Below, one piece after another: positions 23,946 through 31,577 of a DNA stretch of 41,221 bases. The stretch is from VFZS01 sp964353255. GTDB taxonomy: Bacteria; Acidobacteriota; Terriglobia; Bryobacterales; Bryobacteraceae. Position 1 is the first letter of the stretch; the number at the start of each line of letters is the position of its first letter. A program made the position numbers and the translations under genes. Under the pieces are notes generated by a model that searched no databases, was not told the DNA's origin, and was given only the letters and a program-made list of their open reading frames with translations. The stretch is from the NCBI GenBank assembly GCA_964353255.1, contig CAYGVJ010000032.1, positions 1 through 41,221 of the forward strand, read 5' to 3'.

Positions 23946-25191
23946 GAAAGCAGTGGCGGAGCAACGGAGCCTGTTCGATATCGACATTGAGGCTGGCAGG
24001 GTCTTCACCCCGACGGCCCCTATAGATGAGCGCTCGCTGTTCGCGGGTCGCACGCAGCAACTGCGGCAGATTCTGGACGCCGTGCACCAAAAGGGTCAGC
24101 ATGCCATCGTGTTCGGCGAGCGGGGAGTCGGCAAGACCTCGCTTGCCAACGTGCTCCGCACGTTCTTGTCGATTCCCACGGGCGAGTCGATCCTCACCCC
24201 ACGCTACAACTGCTCTGGAGTGGACACCCTGGAATCCATCTGGAGAAACATGCTGGCCGACATCCAGATGAGTGTGCCAGGAGTGGGCTTCGAGGCCCAG
24301 CCACGACCGCAGCCGTACAATTTCGCCGATCTTCTGCCCGAGCAGCTCTCCCCCGATGCCATCCGGCGGTCGGTCGGGACTTTGGCAAAGAGCGTCGTTC
24401 CGATCTTCATCATTGATGAGTTTGACCGCTTGCCGAAAGATGTCAGGCGAGCCTTTGCGGACATCATCAAGAGCCTTTCCGACCATGCCGTGCCTGCGAC
24501 GATGATCCTGGTGGGGGTCGCGGACAGCGTGGATCAACTCATCGAAGAGCACCAGTCAATCGAGAGGGCCTTGGTCCAGGTCCACATGCCGCGCATGTCG
24601 GCTGGGGAGATCGCCGAGATCGTTGACAAAGGACTGGCAAGACTTGGGCTGGAGATTGAGCAGGACGCCAGGGAGCGCATAGTGCTGCTCTCCCAAGGCC
24701 TTCCTCACTACACGCATCTCATTGCACTGCACGCCGTTCGAGAGGCCATCGACGGGGGGCAAAGGATCGTCACGGTGGACACGGTGAACGGGTCGATCAT
24801 CAAGGCGATGGGTGGCGTTCAGCAGTCAATACGAAGTGCGTGGAATCGTGCGATCTCAAGTCCCCGGAAGGACAACCTGTTCTCCGAGGTCTTATTGGCC
24901 TGTGCGCTCGCCAAGACCGATGAATTGGGCTACTTTGCTGCACAGGACGTTCGGGGGCCCATTCGGGCCATCACGGGCAGGCCCTATGACATACCCAGCT
25001 TCGCCCAACACCTGAATGAGTTTGCTGACGAGAAGCGAGGCTCCATACTCCAGAAGACCGGACGGAAGCGCCATTACAGATATCGCTTCACGAACCCATT
25101 GATGCAGCCATTCGTGGTCATGCAAGGGTTCGCCAGAGGCAGGCTGACGGACGAAATGCTCTTGCAGCTCGGAAGGCTGCGCGATTCCTGA
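23944..25191 (+). CDS. AAA+ ATPase, ORC/Cdc6-like, solitary
   Basis: 415 residues from ATG 23944. An N-terminal segment (DERSLFAGRTQQLRQILDAV) precedes Walker A GERGVGKTS (58-66), Walker B IFIIDEFDRL (D158, E159), sensor-1-like ATMILVGVADSV (about 183-194) and the post-sensor GLPHYTHLIALHA. A C-terminal winged-helix-like region ends RKRHYRYRFTNPLMQPFVVM. This is the plan of ORC/Cdc6-type STAND-related ATPases found as orphan genes in many bacteria; a defence role is possible but not shown. The gene looks less GC-rich than its neighbours, stands alone, and is flanked by imperfect direct repeats, which suggests acquisition by transfer. Confidence 0.8.
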   Translation: MKAVAEQRSLFDIDIEAGRVFTPTAPIDERSLFAGRTQQLRQILDAVHQKGQHAIVFGERGVGKTSLANVLRTFLSIPTGESILTPRYNCSGVDTLESIWRNMLADIQMSVPGVGFEAQPRPQPYNFADLLPEQLSPDAIRRSVGTLAKSVVPIFIIDEFDRLPKDVRRAFADIIKSLSDHAVPATMILVGVADSVDQLIEEHQSIERALVQVHMPRMSAGEIAEIVDKGLARLGLEIEQDARERIVLLSQGLPHYTHLIALHAVREAIDGGQRIVTVDTVNGSIIKAMGGVQQSIRSAWNRAISSPRKDNLFSEVLLACALAKTDELGYFAAQDVRGPIRAITGRPYDIPSFAQHLNEFADEKRGSILQKTGRKRHYRYRFTNPLMQPFVVMQGFARGRLTDEMLLQLGRLRDS

Positions 25192-25233
25192 TCCGCGTCA
25201 CCCCGGAACCGTAGTCTCCAGCCCACGTTCCGT

Positions 25234-25261
25234 TTGCCAGGGGAGAGTCAAATTGCCATAA
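25234..25261 (+). promoter_or_regulatory. Right direct repeat overlapping a possible promoter
   Basis: The right copy of the repeat found at 23579-23603 occupies 25234-25257. It includes TTGCCA (25234-25239), which could serve as a -35 box with CATAAT (25256-25261) as -10 at a 16-base spacing, driving the methyltransferase-glycosyltransferase gene. TTGCCAGGGG occurs again at 25287-25296. Confidence 0.35.
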
Positions 25262-25305
25262 TCGGGACAATGCCTTCGAGCGCAGGTTGCCAGGGGCGGA
25301 GCACT

Positions 25306-26856
25306 GTGTCGCCCTACCGCTTCAAACCCAGCCGTCACAGCAGCCAGGTGCTCTTGCTGGATGAGCTGCCGGAGGGCGGCGAGGGGCGGCGGGTGCTGGA
25401 CGTGGGCTGCGGAGACGGCTACCTGAGCGCCATCCTGGCGGAACGCGGCTACCAGGTGGTGGCCATCGACAGATCCTTGGAGGCGCGCGCCACCCTGCCG
25501 GAGAGCGTGCAGTTCATCGAGGCCGATCTGGACCAGGGCGTGCCGGTCGAGGGCGGCGGATTCTCTTACATCGTGTGCGCGGACGTGCTCGAGCACCTGC
25601 GGGAACCGCAGCGCGTGCTAGGCGAACTGCGGTCGCGGCTGGCGCCCGAGGGCCGCCTGCTGGCCTCGCTGCCCAATAGCGGCAACCTCTATTTCCGGCT
25701 GAACGTGCTGCTGGGCCGGTTCCCGAAGCACGACCGCGGGCTGTTCGATCGCTCCCACCTGCACTTCTACACCTGGCGGGGGTGGGCCGAGTGCCTGGCG
25801 CGGAGCGGTTTCCGCATCGAGAAGCAGCGGCCCACCAGCGTTCCGGTCTCCCTGGCGCTGCCCAAGTGGGAGGGCACGCTGGTGGTGCGCATGCTCGAGA
25901 GCCTGTCCTTCTTGCTGGCCCGTCTGTGGAAGAAGATGTGCGCCTACCAGTTCGTGGTGGTGGCGCGCGCCGAAGGCGCTGCCGGGAACCCGGCAGCGAC
26001 CGGCGTTCCCATCTCGGGGACGCTGCGCCTGACAGTGCATCCCCGCAGCACCCCGGCGGCGGGCGAGGCTCCGGCCGCCAAGCCCAAGGTGGTGGTGGTC
26101 ATGCCGGCCTACAATGCCGCCCGGACCCTACCCATGACCTACGCCGAGCTGCCGCACGAGTTGGTGGACCTGGTGATTCTGGTCGATGACGGCAGCTCCG
26201 ACGACACCGTGCGCGTGGCCCGCGAGCTGGGTGTTGCGGTCTTCACCCACAACCGCAACTACGGCTACGGCGCCAACCAGAAGACCTGCTACCGGGAGGC
26301 ACTGAAGGCGGGCGCCGAAATCGTGGTCATGGTGCACCCGGATTACCAGTACGACCCGGCCCTGCTGCCGGAGATCATCCGGCCGATACAGGAAGGCCGG
26401 GCGGACATCGTACTGGGCTCGCGCCTGCTGGGCGCAAGTCCCATCCAGCAGGGCATGCCCTGGTGGAAGTATTACTCGAACCGCGTGCTGACGCGCCTGG
26501 AGAACGTGGTCTTCCGGCGCCAGCTCTCCGAGTACCACACCGGCTACCGCGCCTTCCGCCGCGAGGTGCTCGAATCGGTCAACTTCCCGATGAACTCCGA
26601 CGGGTTCATCTTTGACCAGGAGATCCTGGCGCAGGCCGTCGAGCTGGGCGCGCGGATCGCCGAGGTGCCGGTTCCCACCAGGTACTTCCCGCTGGCCTCC
26701 TCGGCATCCTTCCCACAGAGCGTGGTTTACGGGCTGCGCATTCTCTGGCTGCTCGCGCGCTACGGTCTGCACCGCGCCGGGCTGCTGCGCCAGCGGCAGT
26801 TCGAGAGCCTGACCCACCGCTACATGAAGGAACCCGGCGGCGAATCGCGCCCCTGA
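25306..26856 (+). CDS. SAM methyltransferase-GT2 glycosyltransferase fusion
   Basis: About 516 residues from GTG 25306, chosen because sequence resembling methyltransferases starts at SPYRFKPSRHSSQVLLL and GGGGCGGAG lies just upstream; ATG 25270 and TTG 25234 are alternatives. The N-terminal class I methyltransferase has motif I DVGCGDGYL (32-40) and VCADVLEHLREP. A hydrophobic or linker segment follows (about 195-255). The second half is a family 2 glycosyltransferase with VVVVMPAYNAART (about 261), LVDDGSSDDTV (about 292), HPDYQYDP (about 343) and LGSRLLG, resembling polyprenyl-phosphate sugar transferases. It is followed at once by two large membrane proteins. Confidence 0.85.
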   Translation: MSPYRFKPSRHSSQVLLLDELPEGGEGRRVLDVGCGDGYLSAILAERGYQVVAIDRSLEARATLPESVQFIEADLDQGVPVEGGGFSYIVCADVLEHLREPQRVLGELRSRLAPEGRLLASLPNSGNLYFRLNVLLGRFPKHDRGLFDRSHLHFYTWRGWAECLARSGFRIEKQRPTSVPVSLALPKWEGTLVVRMLESLSFLLARLWKKMCAYQFVVVARAEGAAGNPAATGVPISGTLRLTVHPRSTPAAGEAPAAKPKVVVVMPAYNAARTLPMTYAELPHELVDLVILVDDGSSDDTVRVARELGVAVFTHNRNYGYGANQKTCYREALKAGAEIVVMVHPDYQYDPALLPEIIRPIQEGRADIVLGSRLLGASPIQQGMPWWKYYSNRVLTRLENVVFRRQLSEYHTGYRAFRREVLESVNFPMNSDGFIFDQEILAQAVELGARIAEVPVPTRYFPLASSASFPQSVVYGLRILWLLARYGLHRAGLLRQRQFESLTHRYMKEPGGESRP

Positions 26857-26862
26857 AACCGC

Positions 26863-28935
26863 ATGTCTTCGACAACTTCCGCGACCAGGCCCGGAACCCG
26901 GGCGACCGTGCTGGTTGACTGCCTGCTGATCGCGCTTCTGACTGCGGCGCTCATCTGGCCGCTGTTCAAGGTGAAGTACACGACCAACTGGTTCTCGATC
27001 GAGAGCACCTTCATCGCCGACGGGCGGTTCTTGAAAGAGCACTGGCCGCATCCGGGCTGGCAACCGCTGTGGTACGGCGGGACGCGCTTCGATTACATCT
27101 ATCCGCCGGCGCTGCGGTACGCCACGGCGTGGCTGTCGAGGACTTTCCCGATTTTGCCCGTGCGGGCGTACCACATCTACGTGGCGTTCCTGTACTGCCT
27201 GGGAATTGCGGGCGTGTACGTTCTGGTGCGGCTGGGGAGCAACTCGCGCCGGGCGGCGTGGCTGGCGGCGGCGGCCGCGGCGCTCGTCTCTCCCAGTTAC
27301 CTGTTCATGGCGAACATACGCGCGGCCGGCCTGCACGTCGCTCCCTGGCGATTGACGGTGCTGGAGGTCTATGGCGAGGGGCCGCACATGTCGGCGCTGG
27401 CGCTGCTCGGTTTCGCCCTGGCGTTCTGCTGGATCGCGGTGCGGGACGCGAGTCCGCGGATGATCGCGCTCGCCGGCGTGCTTTGCGCGCTGGTGGTTTC
27501 GCACAACTTCTATGGGGCCACCGCGCTGGTGATCTTCTTCGCCGTCCTCTGCTGGTCGTTGTGGGTAACGCATCGGGAAAACCGGATGTGGCTGCGCGCC
27601 GCGGTGATCGCGGTCCTGGCCTACGGCCTCACGGCGTTCTGGCTGTCTCCTTCCTACGTCCGGATCACTAACGCGAATCTGAAGCTGGTTTCCGAGCAGG
27701 GCAACATGTGGTCGCTGTGGATCGCCCTGGCCGTGGCCGTGGCTTTCGTTATGGCGACCGACAAGCTGGTGCGCGGGCAGCGCGCGGCCGCTTGGGGGGT
27801 CTTCCTGTCCGGCTCGGTGGTCTTTTTCGCCCTGAACGTGCTGGGGCAGCAGTACGTCAACTTCCGCGTGGTAGGCGAGCCGACACGCTGGATTCCGGAG
27901 TTTGACCTGGCGGTGATCTTGCTGGTTGTCGAGGGCCTGCGGCGGCTGTGGGGGAGCCAGTTGCCGCAGCGGCTGCGGGCAGTCCGGTTACCGCGGCGCC
28001 TGGAGTGGCTCAAGACGCGGAACTGGGTTCCGATGGGGCTGGCCGTCGTCATCGCGCTCGGCGGATTTGCCGCCAGCAGCCGCCATTACCTGAAGCGGCC
28101 CTGGCGGCTGTACCAGCGCGAGCCTGACTACCAGCAGCGAGTCGAGTTCCGCATCCCGGAGTGGATCTCTCGGGACCTGCCCGATTCCCGCACGGTGGTC
28201 ACCGGCTCGGTGCGTTTCTGGTACAACACCTGGCACGACCTGGCGCAGAGCGGCGGCGGCTCCGAGCAGGGCGTCCTGAACCAGATGGTGATTCCGGCGC
28301 ACTGGCAGATTCTGCTGGGAGACCAGGCGGAGCCTTCGATCCTGTGGATGCAGTGCCTGGGCGTGGACGCGGTGGTGGTCCACGACAAGACCTCGCAGGA
28401 GGTTTACCACGACTTCCAGTTTCCGAAGAAGTTTGCCGGCGTGCTGCCTGTGCTTTACGACGACGGGCAAGGCAACGTCATCTACAGGGTTACGCGGCGC
28501 TCGCCGGGGCTGGCGCGCGTGGTGGAGCGCGCGCGGGCCCAAGCCCTGGAACCGTACCGCAAGGAAGCGGAGATGGAATTCACCCGCGCCTACGCCGCCG
28601 TGGTCGAGCAGGGGCCGGATTCGCCGGCGACTTCGTCCTGGGAAAGCTCCGGCGCCCTGCACGTCCGGGCGCGAGTTAAGCCCGGGGAGGCTCTGCTGGT
28701 GCTGGTCAGCTACGATCCCGCCTGGCGCGCCTATTCCGGCAAGGAACGCCTCCCGATCCGAAAGGACGTGCTGGGGCAGATGCTGATTGAGGCGCCGCCG
28801 GGCGAGCACGACCTGCGGCTGGTGTTCGAGACGCCGCTGGAGAACCGCATCGGCCGTGTGGTGAGCGCGCTGGCGGCGCTGCTGGTTGTAGCGCTGATCG
28901 TGGCCGGGAGGCGCTTCCGGTGGGCGGTGCGCTGA
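26863..28935 (+). CDS. Large polytopic membrane protein, GT-C-like (first of tandem pair)
   Basis: 690 residues with about 11-12 predicted membrane segments in the first 410 and a soluble C-terminal part with a final helix (VVSALAALLVVALIVAGR). Recognisable blocks are FDYIYPPALRYATAWL, APWRLTVLEVYGEGPHMSAL and AYGLTAFWLSPSYVR, shared with the next gene. The topology and the upstream sugar-phosphate synthase suggest a GT-C type glycosyltransferase or 6-pyruvoyl-tetrahydropterin-synthase-like membrane protein. No specific function can be assigned. The start is six bases after the previous stop, and the end overlaps the next gene by 16 bases. Confidence 0.75.
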   Translation: MSSTTSATRPGTRATVLVDCLLIALLTAALIWPLFKVKYTTNWFSIESTFIADGRFLKEHWPHPGWQPLWYGGTRFDYIYPPALRYATAWLSRTFPILPVRAYHIYVAFLYCLGIAGVYVLVRLGSNSRRAAWLAAAAAALVSPSYLFMANIRAAGLHVAPWRLTVLEVYGEGPHMSALALLGFALAFCWIAVRDASPRMIALAGVLCALVVSHNFYGATALVIFFAVLCWSLWVTHRENRMWLRAAVIAVLAYGLTAFWLSPSYVRITNANLKLVSEQGNMWSLWIALAVAVAFVMATDKLVRGQRAAAWGVFLSGSVVFFALNVLGQQYVNFRVVGEPTRWIPEFDLAVILLVVEGLRRLWGSQLPQRLRAVRLPRRLEWLKTRNWVPMGLAVVIALGGFAASSRHYLKRPWRLYQREPDYQQRVEFRIPEWISRDLPDSRTVVTGSVRFWYNTWHDLAQSGGGSEQGVLNQMVIPAHWQILLGDQAEPSILWMQCLGVDAVVVHDKTSQEVYHDFQFPKKFAGVLPVLYDDGQGNVIYRVTRRSPGLARVVERARAQALEPYRKEAEMEFTRAYAAVVEQGPDSPATSSWESSGALHVRARVKPGEALLVLVSYDPAWRAYSGKERLPIRKDVLGQMLIEAPPGEHDLRLVFETPLENRIGRVVSALAALLVVALIVAGRRFRWAVR

Positions 28936-30941
28936 AGAGGTCCGCCTGGCTGGGGAACGCGCTGGCGGCGGCCGCGATATTCCTGGTGAACGCGGCGCTG
29001 AACGGCCCGCTGTTCCTTCCGGGCGAAATGCCCTTCCGGGACTCGATCGAAGGCGGCTACGCCTCGATGGTGCGCTTTTTCGCGGCGCATCCGGAACCCT
29101 GGGGCTGGAATCCCACGGCTTACTGCGGGCTGCCCGCTCAGTTCACCTACCTGCCGGGCTTGCCTTATCTGGCCGCCGCTGTGACCTGGCTGGCGCCGGG
29201 ACTCGAGCCCGCCTACGCCTACCGGCTCATCACCGCCGTGCTGGCGTGCCTGGGACCGGTGAGTGTGTTCTTCTTCGTGCTGTACTTCACCGGGAGCCGC
29301 CGTTGGGCTCTGGCGGCCGCGCTGGCATACACTCTCTGCTCGCCCTCCTACGGCTTGTTCCGCACCATCGAGAAGGACCGCGGAATCGTCCAGCTTCCCT
29401 GGCGCATCCAGGTCCTGGCCAAGTACGGCGAAGGCCCGCACAACGCCGGGCTGACCTTGCTTCCCCTGGCGGTGGTGGCGCTGTGGGCGGCGGCCGCCGG
29501 GCGCAAGCGCCGGCAGATACTGGCGGCGGCGCTCCTTCTGGCGGCGCTCGCCCTGACCAACTGGGTGGCGGCGCTGGCTGCAGCCTTGTGCGCGCTGACG
29601 CTGCTGGTGACCCTGGCGTTCGAGAAGGACGCCCGCGCGCGTGTCTTGACCATCGCTGGCGCGGGCGTGCTGGCGTATCTGGTGGCCTGCTTTTGGCTGA
29701 CGCCCAGCTTCGTCCGCACGACGGCGCTGAACTGGCCGGCGGATGCGTTCAACTACCAGCTCGAATCCGCGCAGATCTGGCTACTGGTGGGGCTGCCTGC
29801 CGCGCTGCTCGCGTTGCGCGCGCTGCTGGCCCGGATGAAAGTCGAGGCCTATCGCTGCTTCGTCACGCTGGCGGCGTTCGCTTTCGGATGGATCGTGGTG
29901 ATTTACTACTCGCACGGACTGAGCACGATCCCGGAATCACGTCGGTACGCCGTCGAGTTCGAGATGTTCCTGCTGCTGGCGCTCGTGGAGTGGCTGCGCT
30001 GGGCGCTACAGCATCCCTACCCGATGTTGCGGCGCTGCGCGATCGGCTGCGCCGCGATAATGCTGCTCGCCGGCGCGGGGCAGGCCGCGCGCTACGTCAC
30101 CCAGGGGTACGCTCCGTGGCGGCCCTTTCCGAAGGAGCGGAGCATCGAGTACCGCTGCGGGCGCGCCCTGGCCGAGAGAGCGCCGGCGGGCCGGATCTTC
30201 GCTTCCGGGGGCCTGCGTTATCGCCTGAATTCATGGTTCGAGCTACAACAGGTGGGTGGCACGTTCGAATCCGGCCTCCGCAACCGGATTCCGGTCCACA
30301 TGGCCTACCAGATCCGCACCGGCATCGGCAGCGTCGCCGGCCAGGAGGGCCAGGACGCCGTGCTGCAACTGAAGGCCCTGGGGGTGGAATACGTCGTCGT
30401 CCACGGCCCCAAATCCAAGGAACATTACCGGGATGTTCGGAACCCGCGGAAGTTCGAAGGGCTGCTCGAAAGCGTCTATCGCGAAGGCGACGACGTCATC
30501 TACCGGGTGCCCTTCCGCTCGCTGGCTCACCTGGTGCGGGCGGCTGAATTGCCGGCGGGACCGCCGGTCGGCAGCGATCGGCAACTCCTGCGCCCCTACG
30601 TCGCGGCCCTTGAAGACGCCTCCCGGCCCAAGCTATTGGCCCGGTGGCACGGCCCGAACAGGCTGGAAATCGAGGGGCCAGTGCCCGAAGGCATGCGGGT
30701 CTCGGTTCAAGTGAGCCACCATCCGGGCTGGGTCGCGTCGCAGGACGGGCGGCCGCTTGAGATCGAGCAGGACGGCACGGGATTCATGGTCCTGCGCGCC
30801 AGGCCGGCCGGGTTCTCCCGGATCGAACTGAGCTATCGCGGCGCCTTCGAGCAGCGTGCCGCGGCGTTCGTCAGCGCCATCACCCTGCTGGCCGGCCTGG
30901 CTGGACTGGGGAGGAGGCGTTTTGTGGCAGGCTTTTCATAG
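28920..30941 (+). CDS. Large polytopic membrane protein, GT-C-like (second of tandem pair)
   Basis: 673 residues starting with GTG inside the end of the preceding gene. It shares with that gene the order of membrane helices and the blocks LPWRIQVLAKYGEGPHNAGL and AYLVACFWLTPSFVRTT. Both also share a C-terminal soluble part in which a conserved LGVEYVVVHGPKSKEHY parallels LGVDAVVVHDKTSQEVY. The two therefore arose by tandem duplication and have diverged strongly. The likely role is membrane-embedded glycan assembly together with the upstream fusion protein. Confidence 0.75.
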   Translation: MGGALKRSAWLGNALAAAAIFLVNAALNGPLFLPGEMPFRDSIEGGYASMVRFFAAHPEPWGWNPTAYCGLPAQFTYLPGLPYLAAAVTWLAPGLEPAYAYRLITAVLACLGPVSVFFFVLYFTGSRRWALAAALAYTLCSPSYGLFRTIEKDRGIVQLPWRIQVLAKYGEGPHNAGLTLLPLAVVALWAAAAGRKRRQILAAALLLAALALTNWVAALAAALCALTLLVTLAFEKDARARVLTIAGAGVLAYLVACFWLTPSFVRTTALNWPADAFNYQLESAQIWLLVGLPAALLALRALLARMKVEAYRCFVTLAAFAFGWIVVIYYSHGLSTIPESRRYAVEFEMFLLLALVEWLRWALQHPYPMLRRCAIGCAAIMLLAGAGQAARYVTQGYAPWRPFPKERSIEYRCGRALAERAPAGRIFASGGLRYRLNSWFELQQVGGTFESGLRNRIPVHMAYQIRTGIGSVAGQEGQDAVLQLKALGVEYVVVHGPKSKEHYRDVRNPRKFEGLLESVYREGDDVIYRVPFRSLAHLVRAAELPAGPPVGSDRQLLRPYVAALEDASRPKLLARWHGPNRLEIEGPVPEGMRVSVQVSHHPGWVASQDGRPLEIEQDGTGFMVLRARPAGFSRIELSYRGAFEQRAAAFVSAITLLAGLAGLGRRRFVAGFS

Positions 30942-30995
30942 ACTTACGGGCGGCGGCCGCAGGCCCGGAAGGGGCAACGGCTCGGGCGGGGTGAG

Positions 30996-31020
30996 GAAGC
31001 TGGCCGGAATGCCGAGCTTC
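30996..31020 (+). terminator. Hairpin after the GT-C pair
   Basis: GAAGCTGGC pairs with GCCGAGCTTC (one bulged G) around a six-base loop, 55 bases after the stop of the second membrane-protein gene. No T-run follows, so this is a weak terminator candidate or a processing hairpin. Confidence 0.3.
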
Positions 31021-31047
31021 AGGGTACTGGCCAGGCGGGAAACCTGC

Positions 31048-31139
31048 TACAATGCAAATGCGTTTGATTGCACCGCCAAAGCTGGCGGGGAAGTCCATCC
31101 TGCCTGATTGAGCCCGCCGTCAAATGGCAAGGAGATCGC
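31048..31139 (+). promoter_or_regulatory. Possible -10 box and structured leader of the RRM gene
   Basis: TACAAT (31048-31053) could start a transcript with a leader of about 80 bases before the TTG start. The leader contains a compact hairpin CCGCCAAAGCTGGCGG (31073-31088) and the Shine-Dalgarno AAGGAG (31129-31134). Bacterial RRM-protein genes are often cold-induced with structured leaders; that link is an inference. Confidence 0.3.
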
Positions 31140-31445
31140 TTGAAGACTATATTCGTTGGAAACTTGGATTTCAAGGTCACCGAAGACGCTATTCGCGCCC
31201 TGTTCGAACCACATGGAACTGTGGACCGCGTGGCCCTGATGAAAGACCGGGCGACGGGCCGCTCGCGAGGGTTCGCGTTCGTCGAGATGTCCGATACGGG
31301 TGAGGCCGACCGGGCCATCGCCGCTCTGAACGAGACCACGATGGAGGGCCGCACGCTGAATGTCAATGAAGCCCGGCCGCGAGTGGAGCGGAGCGGTTCC
31401 GGGTCGGGGGGCGGGGACCGGCCGCGCCGCGAGCCGCGCTGGTAG
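31140..31445 (+). CDS. RRM-family RNA-binding protein
   Basis: A 101-residue single RNA-recognition-motif protein. RNP2 is IFVGNL (4-9) and RNP1 is RGFAFVEM (43-50), with the usual aromatic residues at the RNA-contacting positions F5, F45 and F47. A short Gly/Ser/Arg-rich tail (GSGSGGGDRPRREPRW) follows. The TTG start at 31140 is supported by AAGGAG five bases upstream; the frame upstream is open but not protein-like. Such small RRM proteins occur in cyanobacteria and Acidobacteriota and bind single-stranded RNA; the targets here are unknown. It is convergent with the spermidine-synthase-like gene. Confidence 0.93.
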   Translation: MKTIFVGNLDFKVTEDAIRALFEPHGTVDRVALMKDRATGRSRGFAFVEMSDTGEADRAIAALNETTMEGRTLNVNEARPRVERSGSGSGGGDRPRREPRW

Positions 31446-31466
31446 GGCAGCTACACAATCAAGAAT

Positions 31467-31488
31467 GCCTGGGCCAGGGGGCCCCGGC
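31467..31488. terminator. Strong GC hairpin between convergent genes
   Basis: GCC-T-GGGCC AGGG GGCCC-C-GGC forms an eight-pair stem with one mismatch, 21 bases after the RRM stop and 89 bases from the end of the convergent minus-strand gene. There is no T-run, so it may act as a bidirectional terminator-like barrier. Confidence 0.35.
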
Positions 31489-31577
31489 TGCGCGGGGCGT
31501 CTTGGCCGCCGACAGGGGGGCCCGCCTGGTGGCCTGCGCCACATCCGGGCCGGGAGCGCGCCGCAGCCGAAGCAGGC

